64,000 nucleotides of DNA from Apricaphanius iberus (Eukaryota > Chordata > Actinopteri > Cyprinodontiformes > Aphaniidae), in the NCBI GenBank assembly GCA_028564705.1, contig JAPXFQ010001531.1, positions 62,001 through 126,000 on the forward strand, read 5' to 3'. A model generated the notes under the pieces. The model was not told where the DNA came from. It did no database searches and saw only the letters and a program-made list of their open reading frames with translations. The position numbers were made by a program, and so were the translations under genes. Positions 49,610 to 62,428 of this stretch are shown here, one piece after another; the first letter of the stretch is position 1; each line of letters opens with the position of its first letter.

Positions 49610-49639
49610 CTTGTATGAAGAAGCTGAGAGCTATAAGTC

Positions 49640-49920
49640 TTACACTCGGTTGTCTCCATCATTGAACTCAGTTCCACCAGTTCTGTCAGGAGGAATGGGC
49701 CAGAACTCTAGCTTGTTGAAGGAAAACCATAATGTTTGACCTAAGTCATACAGTTCAAAGGCAATGCTGCAAATACTGAGGAAAGGTATGTAAACTTCTG
49801 ATCTTAAATAGTAAATAGATAGTCATTATTGTGGTATTTAGCAAACAGAAATAAGCTTGATAATTTTAACTGACCTAACACAAGAGAGGTTTGGTCTGAA
49901 AAAAATGGTGGACGTGTCTT
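49640..49920 (+). mobile_element. Sleeping Beauty-like Tc1, 3' end fragment
   Basis: AGGAATGGGCCAGAACTCTA, AATGCTGCAAATACTGAGGA and GTATGTAAACTTCTGATC parallel the 3' part of the 8301-10804 element almost block by block. Only this end is present. Confidence 0.75.
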
Positions 49921-51934
49921 TTTATTTGCTGTATAAACTTATAAGTTTATACAGCAATATAAGTTTACATACAGCAAATAAAAAGGGGGATGAGGGTGTG
50001 TCTCTCATGTTCTTTATTTGGGACTGGTAGACTTCTGGAGCATCATGACAACTTATCATTACTTTAAAATAAACCTTCAAAATGAAAGCTATGGTCCACC
50101 TTAAAGAGATCATGCTGGGCAGATGCACAGAAAATGTATTAAGTATACTCCTCATAAGTATAAAAATACATTGTGTGTGTTTGTGTGTGCTCAAGCACAA
50201 TATAGGTCAGTGCAAACTCATTCATGCCCGAATTTGACAAGAAACACACTGACACCAAAATGTGTGTGGCTATGTGTGTATGCACACAGATGCACAGAGA
50301 CGAGAAAGATGATAACTGACATCGCAAACGGAAACACACGCAGACTCAGTTTGTGTCTTGACTTCAGATGACCCAATGCCCTACATTCACAGTCAGACCA
50401 CAAATCCAAATTTCTTGAACCACATAACTACATAAAACATTTCAATATGCCTGGCTTCAAGTCCTTTCAGTGGCTTTAGGAATATCTTCAAATTTAAACA
50501 GGCAAACTGGCAGTGGTTAGTAAGTGCCTCCTTGAGGTCACAGAGAGACACACCGGTAGTTAAAGCATTATAAAATTCCTCTTTGGGTAATAAGCTAACT
50601 CAACCCTTCATTGAAATAATCTTACACAAGCATGGCTGCCATATCACTCTATAATTTTCTTCTTTTTCTTGTATTTATAAATCTAAAAATATGCAAGTTG
50701 CCCCAATTTTCATGTAGAATTTATGTGAACTAAAAATAAACAGCGGCCACTTGATCCCTGTGTCATCCCTGCGGCCTAGAGTTTCCGTCTAACATCTGAC
50801 TGCTCAGACTCTGTAAAGCCACTGCCAGATATGCACTCAGTTGCATTACTATGGAAAAAATGTAACATTATAAGTGCGATTTTTCAGTATCTCTAAAGTG
50901 ATTTTCATTCTAGGGCTATCCCGAATTTCTTAACAAATTAGTGTGTGCACCATTATCATCATCAAACAATGTTTGAAATATTCGTTGGGTCTTGTATTTA
51001 CACTGCACAGAGTGTCATAAATATCCACTTTAGGCTTCAACTGACTGCAACCAATGCTCACACCTGACAGAGTTGATGGTGCCAAAGCTTTTAAAGATCT
51101 TTGAGAGTTGAAATAATTGTTATAAGATATGTAAAATGGAGGAATGAAGAAATGTTGGATTTCTCTCAGAAGATATTGTCAACACAATATTTGACTATAA
51201 TATAGATCACTCACTGTAGTAGAAACTGCCATTCCTGTTTTGATTAGAACATGTGTAGTGGGATGACGGATATGCTATTCGCAGTTTCCTGTTGTGCCAG
51301 GTTTGGTTATGTTATTTTTACTGTCTCATTACTACTTGGTCAACGTTCTATAAGTGGCCCCTAGTGCTCACATAATTATGGACATTTAGAAGAATCATCA
51401 GCTTCAATTTCCCTTCCAAGCATCTAGAATGCTGAGGTGAGAAAAGTGCCTGTATAGTGTATTGTGAGATTAAGTGATACTGCTATTGGTTAATTGCCGC
51501 AATATCTGAGCTGTGGCTGTGTCAATTTAATTAAGTTATAAAGTAGCAGAAGTATGGAACACATGTTGGGTAAGATCAGTGGCCTTCGTGTGGACTTTAA
51601 AACAAACAATCTTGACTGCCTGTGATGGAAATATATTTTTTATAATTAGAAATAATTACTTTGTTAACTTTTAGAAATGCCACCAGGGAGTTGTGCGGAG
51701 GTTAGAAGGGTTTTAAGACGAGTTCGAGCTTGGCCCAGGTCTGGGGCATTGTATAGTGATTCTGGCCGATCAACTTAATACATATAAAAAAACAGCTAAT
51801 GGGACTGTTTTATCTTTTTTTAATGGAAGATTTTGTTTTCAATTACACTTCCTTATGTGATGAACAAACTTTGTAAGATACAGTGTGAAGAACTTTTCGC
51901 GATTATTCTGGAGCATTACGCCCCTCCCCCCTTT
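49921..51934. other. Intergenic or intron 1 sequence, nothing recognised
   Basis: A short inverted repeat around TATAAACTTATAAGTTTATA lies at 49932-49951. Otherwise no recognised feature. Confidence 0.4.
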
Positions 51935-51936
51935 TA

Positions 51937-52250
51937 GGTGCAACTGTGGCTAAGGAGTTGGGTGTTTGCCTGGTATCAGAAGGTTGCCGGATCAAGCCCC
52001 GGCTCTGATGGTCTCAGTCTTTGTGTCGTTGGGCAAGACACTTCACCCATTACCTACTTGTGGTGGTCAGAGTCAGAGGCGGCAACCTCGCCTCTGTCAG
52101 TGCGCCCCAAGGCAGCTGTGGTTGCAACGCAGCGCATCATCATCGATGTGTGAAAGATGTGTGTGAATGGGTGAATGACACAATGTAGTGTAAAGCGCTT
52201 TGGGGTCTGTAGGGACTGAGTAAAGCGCTATACAAATGCAGGCAATTTAC
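51937..52250 (+). mobile_element. tRNA-derived SINE
   Basis: The head carries box A-like GTGGCTAAGGAG and box B-like GGTTGCCGGATCAAGCC about 45 bp apart. The tail TAAAGCGCTTTGGGGTC and AAAGCGCTATACAAATGCAG, then CAATTTACCATT, is a LINE-like 3' end common in fish SINEs. Confidence 0.75.
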
Positions 52251-52251
52251 C

Positions 52252-54292
52252 ATTTCCACTAGGGCCAAGCCAGCCCCGAACGGGTCAGTTAAAGAGTAAC
52301 TCATCCCAAAATGTACTTTTTTTGTTGATGAACTGTATAATTTAGTCTATAATAGCACTAACTACATTTACAGTAATTATTTTATGTATTTTAGTACATC
52401 TTAGTGAAAATATTAATTTTGTATTACGTGGTAAAACGATTACACTGCACTGCAAATGACTGGAATTCAAATCCTGCCCTGCTAACGGCTAATCTCGGGT
52501 TATTGACGTAGGCTTGGAATAGTGACGACAGCAGTCTGGCCGTGGTGGGGTATATTACATGAGCAGTCTTGGCCACACCTCCGTAGCGAGGTGCCATGAA
52601 CGGCCTGCAGCCCAATCGGCTCAAAATCTGGGTGCTTTGTTATGCAGTTGGTTACCCCTACTCGCTGAAATTTGCTCATTACCTATCGCAAAGGGAATAA
52701 CTGATATATCAGTAAATGGAAAATAAAATCTGCGCTAAGAGTTAATTTTTAATGGAATAATTGTGATGGTGTGAAACGTTTTTTTGCACATTCCTGAATG
52801 TTTCTCATCATGATTGGATACATCTGTCTGCAACACACATTTTCTGTATAGTGGCCGCAGTTTCTCCTGCTGAGGCAGAGTCATGAAATTACTCGAGCTA
52901 ATCTATATTTAGCATTAGATTTAGCCAACAACAATGTCAGAACGGTGCCCATTCTATGCTGCTAAAGGCTCTGCATCTGCTGCTGCTCCGGGCAGAGAAC
53001 GAGACAACGGCTCGTAACGATATGGAGGCGCTCCCCTCCTCCACAGAGCCTATCTCACTGTACTCTGTTCCCTTTGGAAAAGGAAGTTGAGGAAAAAAAC
53101 TCAACCTCCAGATTATTTCCAGGCAAAGGAGCTCTCTCCATTTTTTTGGGCCGCCTGTGACTGCACTGCTGCCAGCACCATGTCTGTCACATGCAAGACT
53201 ACGCGCAAGCCCTTCATCCCCCCCGCAATCTTCCATCTCCGCCAGGCAACAGCACCTTTATAGCCATTTTTAAAAATTACATGTGGACAGGATTACACTC
53301 TGGTAGGGGGGGGGAGTTACTCTCTAAGTACAGCCAAGAACAGGATAGTTGTGTCCAAAACCATCTCAATGGGAAAGGACATGGTCAGGGATTAGTTTAG
53401 CAAAAGTTCTAAGAAAAATAAGTCTCAAAGTCATCATGATCCTCTCACAAGTTAAAAGACTCATTGACTCACCTCACATAGCTCAGACATTGACCCATTC
53501 ATGCCTCCATCTCCTGATCTGTTTTTCACGCCAGTACTGATATAACCAGAGATCATCCAGTCTGTTGAGACTCCAGCTCCGCAGCCTTCCATCCCGATCC
53601 GGCCGACTCCCGCTCTCTGATCACCACAGACACCTCCTGCTTCTCTGCTGCTACCAGTGGCTACCAACTTTGTTCCTCCCTGACACCTTAAGCTCATGAT
53701 GGCTTCTGAGTGCTGTCATATGCCGACTTCACCTGCTCCACTGCTTCCCGAATGGAGCCTGCTCCAAACTGCTTGTGGAACAGGCTAACAGCCCCGATCG
53801 TAGCTCCATTCCTCTTGGTTACCTGACAAAAATCAGCCATCACTCACAGTTTATCCGATGTTCCGGGTGCCAAAGCTTCAATTGGTAGTAGCCCACTCTC
53901 CCTCTCTGCTGCTTGCTGGCCTTTCACAATACATGCAATCTATTTCTGTTAAGCATTTCCATTACTTACAGTCTATCCCACTCCGGCCTTTGTGGTCTTT
54001 CACGGCCCATTATTCACATAATTTCTTACGTTTCCCCCAGCAATCCTTTGAACTCTCTGGAAGCTAGGCTTCACCATTCTGTGAAATCACTTCAATCAAA
54101 CAATGCCAGGCCAATCAGTGTCTACCACTAATAGGTAGAAGTGAGAGTGGAATCCCTTTACCGCACCAATCAGTCGGACCAAGGCAGAGGTAGTCCAAAA
54201 AAGGGGGCGGCTCAGACCGGAAAAAGGTAATGAAACACGCCAGAATGGTTCTAAATCCACCCGTTTCAGATGGTTCCGACCCTAGTGGAAAA
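52252..54292. mobile_element. Candidate 2-kb DNA transposon, class unknown
   Basis: Left TTTCCACTAGGGCCAAGCC and right (reverse) TTTTCCACTAGGGTCGGAAC look like inverted ends of one element. No target duplication was found. The interior is less AT-rich than its flanks. It includes a 39-codon-plus minus-strand frame (separate entry) and a region similar to 48640-48735. No transposase recognised. Confidence 0.45.
53699..53842 (-). pseudogene. Unrecognised short frame in the candidate transposon
   Basis: On the minus strand an ATG at 53842 opens MADFCQVTKRNGATIGAVSL and continues to a stop near 53699 (48 residues). Codon use is more gene-like than the flanks. I do not recognise the family. CAG|GTAACC after codon 6 could alternatively be a splice donor. 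Confidence 0.3.
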
Positions 54293-54961
54293 GGGCATTA
54301 TGTTCCTTGTGCCAGTCAAAGATAGATAAGCAGTTTGATGGCTTTATTAATCACATCATTTGTAAAGTTTCAGCAGATTTTTGTCCCTTAATAGTAAATA
54401 AAAGGAAACAAATCCCTTAGATATATTGTTCATATTCAGTCAATTCTAAAATTCAGGCTTACTTTTAGAAATATCTTGTTTTTTATTCTTTTACCTCGTC
54501 TTTCCGTTTTAATTTTTCATTTTAGTCTGCCATGCTTCTTTTAAACACAACTTCTATTTCCATTACTCTCTAAATTTATAAAGACATCCTTACATCTCCT
54601 CTACAGCCCCCGCTTTTTTCTATCAGACCTCTAATATCCCGTTAGCTCTGACCTAGTTGGACTGCTGCCTTCTGTGGCCTGATGCAAGGGCAGACCAACA
54701 CACACACAATTGTGTTAATAAACACAAATTTTTATTTTCAACTAAATTCATATACATGAATCATATTAGACGTACATGGACTAATATGCACGCTCTGATT
54801 CCTCTGACCTCTTTTTTTAATGAAGACATATGTGAATCTATTAATCTCCATCTGGATGTTTCCTGCTGCATTTTGGTGTGTGTCAGAGAATTTAATACAT
54901 CAAAACCCAGCAACAACAACAACACCAACAAAAAAACAACCTAAAAACTGTTTGAAGTGTA
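54293..54961. other. Intergenic or intron 1 sequence, nothing recognised
   Basis: AT-rich, with a CAA-rich run at 54905-54935. Confidence 0.4.
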
Positions 54962-54969
54962 GCAACTAC

Positions 54970-57173
54970 TAGGGCTGGACAATATAGAAAAAGAGTATAT
55001 CGATAAAGTGAATAGTCATATTGATCGATTAGTGTTTCCTCTATGATTTGTTTTAGCAGTGGGGGCAGGCCTGCAGAAAGCACCCACCCCCGGAAACGTT
55101 TACCACAATATTGCATATATTTTCATCCAACTTCAACTAAAGAAACAAGGTTAAGCTACTTAAAGAGACCCCTTCCAATCATAAAATATGTTCTAAATGG
55201 CATAAATAGCAGGCCTGGAGTGCCTAATCGGGAGCACCTGGACATTTCCCGGTAGACCGGTCTGATATCTGGTCCGCAACGGCCCAAACTATGGCAAGCA
55301 GAGTTGTACGAGTGTGCTAACTGTGCAACTAGTCAAAAAGGAGTTGCTATTAACTCTGTTTATGCACTATTTTGGCAAAAGTTTGAACTTGTAGGGGAAA
55401 ATGTTTAAATAGTACCATGTAGTTGCATACTATATAGCATAGAAAACAATGGATATAAGGATATAGAGTTTTTAACCGAAGCAGCGTGCCATAACGGGCC
55501 GCTTCACAGCTGCCAGCTGGCTGCTTTAATTTTTTTCTCTTTGACTTGATTTTTACTCTTAAGGCGCCTGGGCTTTTTCTATAAAATATTCAATATTGAT
55601 TTATCACTGTAGTTCAAATGTTGTAGCTTTAATATGGTTATTGATAAAGGTATACTGTAAATTAGAAAAATCTTCAGTATGAGCTACAGTTTGTGATTGG
55701 AACAAATTTACACTTCTAATTTGCATATTATGATATCATTAGGCATTGCCAATATTGGTTTGGAATACTTTTACAGATGTTTATCATTTTTACATTGTTT
55801 AAAACTTTATTTTGAATATTTATATTATTTATTTTTCTATATATGTATTTATTGGCATTTTTTCAAGAACAGGTGGACATGTCTGTTTCACTACATAAAA
55901 AAACAGAAAGAAAATGATTGGGCTTAGAATTTTACAGATCCATCCCCAAAGTAACCAACAGGCTAATCAAGTAGTTGTATCCACTATTGACACTGGTCAT
56001 CAAACCTCACTATCATCATCATCATCATCAGTTGAGTGATTTTCATGTCTGTATATTAGTGACTCGCCTACTGTTGTTTTCAGATGCTCTGATATCAGCA
56101 TTATGTCAGCAGGATCATTTAAAAGGCAACCGCGACTATTGTGTGTCCACCCCATTTCTGATACAGTGGTAGCAGAAAATGAAACCATGGCGGGCCGCCG
56201 CTCCATAATCAACATAGAGGAACACTGTTGATATCGAGAATTATGGATAAATATCACAAAATATAAAATATATATGACCTCCTTGGTCATTTTGTTATTC
56301 TTCAATTAACACATTTTAACTAAGAATTAAACTAATTAATTTTTCAATTATATATATTATATTAATGGTTCAGTTTGTCAATAAAGCTTATTAAAATTTA
56401 CTTCAGCTCTTGTTCAGCTATTGGCTAAAACTAACCAGCTAGTCATCAGAGTGTAGACAGAACCCAGAACACTGCAGCCAAGTTACTGACAGCTGAACCT
56501 GACTTGTCTATCCAACCCTGTTGTGTTTTTTAAAGCGTTTTTCGCTTCTGAGGACCGGAAGCATAACTGAGGGGACATTTTAAAGCCCTAGGTGTTGTTA
56601 GCAGCGCAAGGCACAGATGTTGTTAGCAGCGCAAACTGGGTAAATTTCCTTTGTCTCTCTGTAACAGATTTGCAGCGCAGCGGGCTGGAGGAGTGGAGTC
56701 CTGCTTAAGACTGCAGAACGTAGTTTTATATTTCGTTTATTATTGCTACGTTTAGTATTTTAGTGCGTCGAGGATCGGTTCAAAGCGGGACGCAACCTTT
56801 ACCTGGGCCACTGAAACATTCATCCGGAACAACTTTCTCTGCTTCTTCCTTGCTGTGACATCTGACCGCGGCAAAGTTACGGCGATGGTTCGCTTGGGCA
56901 TTATCTAAAAATTCAGTTTCAGCTTCGTTTCATCCTTTTTGGGGTGTGAAAGGAGAGAGGGGTGGGTGACAGAGCTGCGTGGGTCAGCGTTAATGATTCA
57001 TTTGTAGTAAGTAGCTTAATGGTTGTTGTATTAAGCTACCAGATGAGCTATAATGAAAAAATGAGGGGAAACGTTTTTTTTCCAACGAACGTTTTTATCG
57101 ATCCTTTTTGTTTCTATCAAACCACATGTCTATCGATTGATATATACTGCTATCGAATTATCATCCAGCCCTA
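54970..57173. mobile_element. hAT element with perfect 8-bp duplication and nested piggyBac
   Basis: GCAACTAC flanks the element at 54962-54969 and 57174-57181. The inverted tips are TAGGGCTGGA and TAGGGCTGGAT in reverse. The length is 2204 bp. The interior contains a piggyBac-related piece and (ATC)n, and no hAT transposase frame. Confidence 0.93.
55553..56215 (-). mobile_element. piggyBac fragment inside the hAT
   Basis: It is collinear, in reverse, with the right part of the 22157-23304 element: TGTAGCTTTAATATGGTTAT, CTGTAAATTAGAAAAATCTT and a GAT repeat that encodes a run of Asp. A minus-strand frame (56000-56206) starts MERRPAMVSFSATTVSEMGW and ends in the acidic DDDDDDSEV, as in piggyBac N-termini. 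The other end is missing. Confidence 0.75.
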
Positions 57174-57221
57174 GCAACTACTTAAAAATTCACTTTTACA
57201 GATCAAATGAATGGTTGCACA

Positions 57222-57345
57222 GAGGCACAGTTGGTAGCACTGTTACCTTGCAGCAAGAAGTTCCTGGGTGATCTAACACCAGGCCCAGTTCAGGTCATAG
57301 AGCTAATAGGACTGCTTTAGGGCATCTATACGCAACCCTTCATCC
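57222..57345 (+). mobile_element. Degraded tRNA-type SINE head
   Basis: AGTTGGTAGCACTGTTACCT, TGCAGCAAGAAGTTCCTGGG and GTGATCTAACACC resemble the promoter part of fish DANA/HE-type SINEs. Box B is decayed and no clear tail is seen. Confidence 0.5.
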
Positions 57346-58389
57346 AGATGCTGCCAGTGGCCTGATCTTCAATAAGTGGCAGCGCATCCATTGTGGAGCA
57401 TTATGCAGCGGTGTCACTGCAGTATACATCATTCAATTTTACACAATTAATGCACATACAATGAAATAATTAACATACTGTGAAGTAATTCATATTTTAA
57501 TTTGGATTCTCATTTTTTATTCTCAGTTTAGAGATGAGAGTGGGGGTGACTGTTGACTGTGTGTGTGCAAAGCACTGAAAATCTTAAAGTGTGGTAAATT
57601 CACAATTTTGTCAACTCTGTGGCTGCACTTTCGTCGTCCTCTGTCTAAAAATTGCGTAAGTCCTTAGTGTGGTTAAACTTGCGCACATTCCTCGGGACGA
57701 TTTCTTTTTTTATACACTTTTATACACTTCCCATATAAAGCGACTATAGCAGTTTTCAGACCCTGTTTCAAGGCAGCCACAGCCATCACACTCCACATTT
57801 GCACAGTAAACTAATTCATTTTGACCAGGTATACTAGATTGTATAATAAGGTAGGCACTAGGCAGATGTTTCTTGTTGGGGTGTTCAAGTGCATCTTTTA
57901 CCCCGCACACCCTCCTGAAATAATGACAGTCATCAGTAGCCTACAGCCTGCTTTAACGTTAGAAGGAAAGGTCCTTTGCTCAGTGTGTCACAGAAGGTTC
58001 ACAGCTCAAATATATTTATATACACTAAAGATTTTCTGTTTTGGTTTAAGCAAAATAGCAGCAAGTGTATTGTCTCCAAAATAGGAAAGTTTAACAGATA
58101 AATTCCTCTGTATTTGAAAAATTGAAAAGACAACTTTTTATGCATATTTTCTGATTCACTGTGCACTATTTAAATATGAGTAGAGCCAGTATCACAAAGC
58201 AGCTGTTTGTTAATCTTGTCAAATACTGTAGTAATCTTGAAATATTGATCTCAAAAGCAGGATAAAAAGAACTTGTGACTAATGGTCTCTTGTATCCTAT
58301 TTCTTTCAGTTTTATGATTATACTGCCTGGTTACTTACCTTTGAACCTGCTTGGAACAAATACTCTCTTCTTTATGGAATGTTCAGTGA
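57346..58389. other. Intergenic or intron 1 sequence, nothing recognised
   Basis: No recognised element or gene. Confidence 0.4.
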
Positions 58390-59119
58390 AAATCAGTCAG
58401 TCTAATGAGGTTTAATAAAAAAAATTTGAATGAAAAAGAGATGTGACAAGAAGTTCGCTCAGCAGTAGTTACACAGACACGATGGCAGAGCGAACAAAAC
58501 GATCCAAACTTTGGCTTCGTTTTACAAAAATAGAAGTTGACAATGCAAGCTGTCACAAATGCAATAAAAGCTTTGCTTGCAAAGGCCAGAACACAAGTTA
58601 TTGGACCAAACACTTTGCTAAAATACACCAAATACAAACAGAGAGATGCACAGTTTTTGAATGCTTGAGTGCTGCAGCATTAGGGTGCAGCAGTACAGAA
58701 AATGGATGGCTGGATGTTATATTGTTGTTCACTTATTTTGCATCATACACTTAAGCATTAAAAATCATTCATTTTGGTTCTTAATTGCATTGTTTTATGG
58801 AAAAGTTGTTTGATATTTTTTATTTGAATACATTAAACTTTTTTAAATGGACGACATAGTATCTTTAGATTTTGAATTTGTTTATATAGAGTTTTTATTA
58901 AGTTATTTAATTTGTACTTTAAAAAAAAAAAAGTATTTTCTGTGCTTTGCTGTTCCAGTTGTTAAAAAACACTATACAGGTCATTATTTGTGTTTTTCCC
59001 CTTTTATTTTAGTCTTTCAAAAAAAAAAGTATAGATAAGGATACCGATAAAGTACCGGATCGATAAGGAGTATCGTTAAGAGTAGTAGTATTGATAAATC
59101 CTTAACGAAACCCATCCCT
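58390..59119 (+). mobile_element. hAT element remnant with BED finger
   Basis: The right end reads ACGAAACCCATCCCTA, preceded by GATAAAGTACCGGATCGATA, the terminus of a common fish hAT (TAGGGATGGG in reverse). The left end was not found. The only coding content is the BED-finger fragment. Confidence 0.65.
58482..58754 (+). pseudogene. BED zinc finger, N-terminus of a hAT transposase
   Basis: The frame starts MAERTKRSKLWLRFTKIEVD and contains CHKCNKSF, NTSYWTKHFAKIH and CTVFECLSAA. The Cx2C and Hx4H spacing and the leading Trp fit a BED finger. The sequence then turns AT-rich and stops; the RNase H-like catalytic domain is missing. Confidence 0.75.
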
Positions 59120-62100
59120 AAGCCCAACTACTATTGATAACTAAAGTCGGTTTCTTTTTGCTGCCCCGTGCACAGCCGAAAGATTGGCCCTAAATTAATG
59201 AGCTAAGAGAGCTGCCTTTTCTGTAAGTTTAGACCAAATTGAAATATACTATGAACCAAATTTTCCAAAGGCCTGTTTCCCCTAGATGAATTCCAGGACA
59301 TTTCTGGGAGTAATGGCCAGCTTTTAGTTGTTCTCCAGCAAAGTTGAATGTGCCATTTCTGTTGTTTTGTTCCTAAGAGAGATCAATATTTCAAATCTGT
59401 ACACAGTTCTTTCTCTTGGTTTATGTAAACTATGGTCGTATACACATCCAAAACAGACAGGATGGAGCTTTGCCAGATAAACAAGACATCCAAAGAACCC
59501 AAAGGGGAGTCGTGCTTACGATTAATAACAAAACATGGTAAATGAAGAAGTTTTGGGACAGATAATCCCGTATTACAGACAGGATATCTCCTGCCCTGAC
59601 TGACTCCCGTTATACGGATATATGACCGCAAATGGATATAAAATTCTCACGAAGGACGCCAAGTACCTTCAAACTTGTCTGGGTGACTAAATGAACATAA
59701 TATTTAATCAAAATAAGGTCCAGGTTGAAAAACATTGAACTTCCCCTTCAAGTTTTTCCTTCTAGTTTCCTCAACTTTAAATCAATTAAGAATAAATCAG
59801 TGCTTGGATTCAAAGAGAATAAATTCACTGAATAACCCAAAAGTACAACATGTGGTACAAATTCCGCCCACACATTCAGGTAATGTCATTTAAAACGTTA
59901 GCCAGTACCGATAGTCCTACTCTAGAAGAGAGGTATAAATAACAGAGACTGACAATCACTGTTATCTATGATAGGAACAGAGAGGGTGATTACATATAAA
60001 CAAAGGGTTTCACACTGTGAATGTGATCACATAAGATTTTTTATCTGAGAAACAAAATCCCATGTCAGTTTGCACAATGGTCCATGCCTGGTGTGTCAAA
60101 AGTTACAAACCCACCTCTTCCAAATGCTCAGCCTGTTCCGCCCCCGCAGGAGCTGTTCCTGGCATCAGCGCTGAAAATGAAGGCTGACACTGACTCAACT
60201 GGGATCCCAATCGCCATGGTTTCCAACTCAATCCCACATGCGCTCACTTTGAGCATCCACATGAAGCCTCCTGCAGCATTGCCATGTGTTTTCAATGAGA
60301 ATTGAAAGCTTCATTTCAGCTACCTCTGCAACTGATACCAGCTGTGGTAGATCAAGATGGTGCAAAACTGTTGGGGAGGAGATGTGTTCCAGTTTGACAG
60401 CTTGGTAAAGCAGAGCCCATTGGCACTTTAGTTTTTAGGAAAAATAAATGCTGATTTATTCACGTGCTTCATTTTATTTCACTTACTTTTAAAGCAAACT
60501 TTTAAATAAAATGTCTATATATATTCCTAATTTGATGTAATATTCTAAATAAAAGGTTAACAAAAAGTAGAGGGTTGAGTTGCAGAAACATGTCTGTAGA
60601 GCCCAAATTAGAAAACAGACTATAACCACAGAGCTAAAACTCTCATACTGCCAGTCTCACCATTCATATGTCACCAATTTCACACAATGTGTGAGCTTTT
60701 ATTAGAGGAGCTGGCATTGTGGAACCACAGGTGGCATATAGTGAAACTCAGCAGGGTTGAGATAAACTGCCAGACATTAAATGTTAGTAGGAAAACTCTA
60801 AAGGACACAAACAGGTAGGAGGCTTTCCTGTCCAACACTTACTTCAGATTTATCAGAGGTCTAACAGGCCAGTTCTGATATTACCCTATTCAGATTTTCT
60901 TTTAATTCCAAGAACTGTTCCACAAAAAAAGAGAAGAAATGTGCTGCAGGTTCTTCAATGAGATTCAGTAGCTTAGAATCTAAACAAAAATGAAGGAATT
61001 ATTTAATTTTCACTAATGATGCATGGAAGCAACATTTATCTGATTTTTTTAAAGCATTGAATGAACAGGAGAACAAATTTTGGTTTACTGACTCTTGTGG
61101 TTGACAGCTTAGAGGTGTAACAATTCAACCTCCCTTGCTGCTTCGTCCCCTTTAGAAATCCTGGAAAAACTGGCCAAAAAGCGTCTAACTCTTGGCTTGT
61201 AATGTTTAGTGAAACAAAAGGATTGTAGGTTCTTATAGTGGGGAGTTCAACTTTTAATTCAGTTTCTGCAATACTTAATACCAGGCCGAGGCTGTAAAGA
61301 GGTAAGCCACTCAGCTCTCACCCCACACGTACCTGTCTCTACAGACTACTGTTATTCTTAGTTCTCTTGAAGGAGAAACTCAATTGTTTGGGAGGTTGTG
61401 GAAACCATAGAATGTATATAGATGATTGAAGCCTCAGTGACAACACCAGTAGGTTTCTAAAGACCTGAACTGAAACAAACTGGACGGTTCCCAACACAGC
61501 CATCTTGGCCTTGTCACATCCAGAGAATGCGCAGTAACATGTCCTGAATGACACCATCAATTGCTGTTAATGCAATTGCCAATCCACCTCATTTAGTTTA
61601 GCCATTATTGTTTAATTTTCTGTCTGGTCATGGTTAAAATGGGGTGATCTGTGTCCACTATGATCGATGGAAGAGATGGCTTGAACTTCCTGTTCTGTCT
61701 CCGCTTTGGTTTTGCTCTGCATCCACAAAGCCTCCTTTTCAACTCTTTTGGGATTTGGGGTAATAGCTCAGGTATTATTAGAATTTTTTGGGTTACTAAT
61801 CAGCATCTCTTGGATGTAAAAAGGTTCCTGTTATTGTACGGCTTCAACCGGCCTTTTAATTCAGAGTTCGATTCCCTCTCCTTTCTGTATTTCTCTTTCC
61901 CAAGAGTCCAGTTTAAACTGAGACATGACTCAGAGAAGAGACCACAGAGACCAGGTGAGGAAGTGACTGGGGCTGTGAGCGAAATCTGTAATTTAGTGAT
62001 CAGTCATTTATTTTAGACAGGAACTATTTTGCATTTAAGTCAGAGCAAGGCTAGGATGTGCCAGCAGTCGCTTCAAGCATACTTGATTTATCAACATTCT

Positions 62101-62428
62101 GGGCTCAGCGAGATTAACAACTGCTCTGACTGACCAGGACCTGGTCGTGCAGGTGGGCGGAGCTGCAGCATGATGTGAGCGCACTGGGTTCACTGCAGCT
62201 CCGCTGCTCAGTGAAAGCAGCAATAATGATACTTGCTCCATGTGTATCCAAATGTCTCCAATAACATAATAAAAAGTCACTAGATTTTTTGCAAGTTGTT
62301 TTTTTTTTAAAAGAGTCGCAAGACGAGTCTAAACACTTGCTAAATATAGCAACACAGTCATTACATTGGCAACGCTGCCCCCTACATGTACGAAATGAGG
62401 TGAAATCATAGGACTGTATGTAGGGCTG
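59120..62428. other. Intergenic or intron 1 sequence, few features
   Basis: Mostly unrecognised. A 73-codon plus frame at 60084-60305 (VTNPPLPNAQPVPPPQELFL) is compositionally gene-like but matches nothing I know. 61403-61560 carries a CCATAGAATGTATATAG motif related to 36898 and 49236. 62030-62400 matches the hAT-type repeat at 47640-47850 and 49270-49400. Confidence 0.4.

Noticed and set aside
51937..52010. A functional tRNA gene
   Set aside because: Box-like motifs are present but there is no cloverleaf, and the downstream LINE-type tail marks it as a SINE.
52930..53236. Possible first exon of abi2 (99-codon minus frame)
   Set aside because: No match to the expected ABI N-terminus and no suitable donor in phase 0; it lies inside the candidate transposon.
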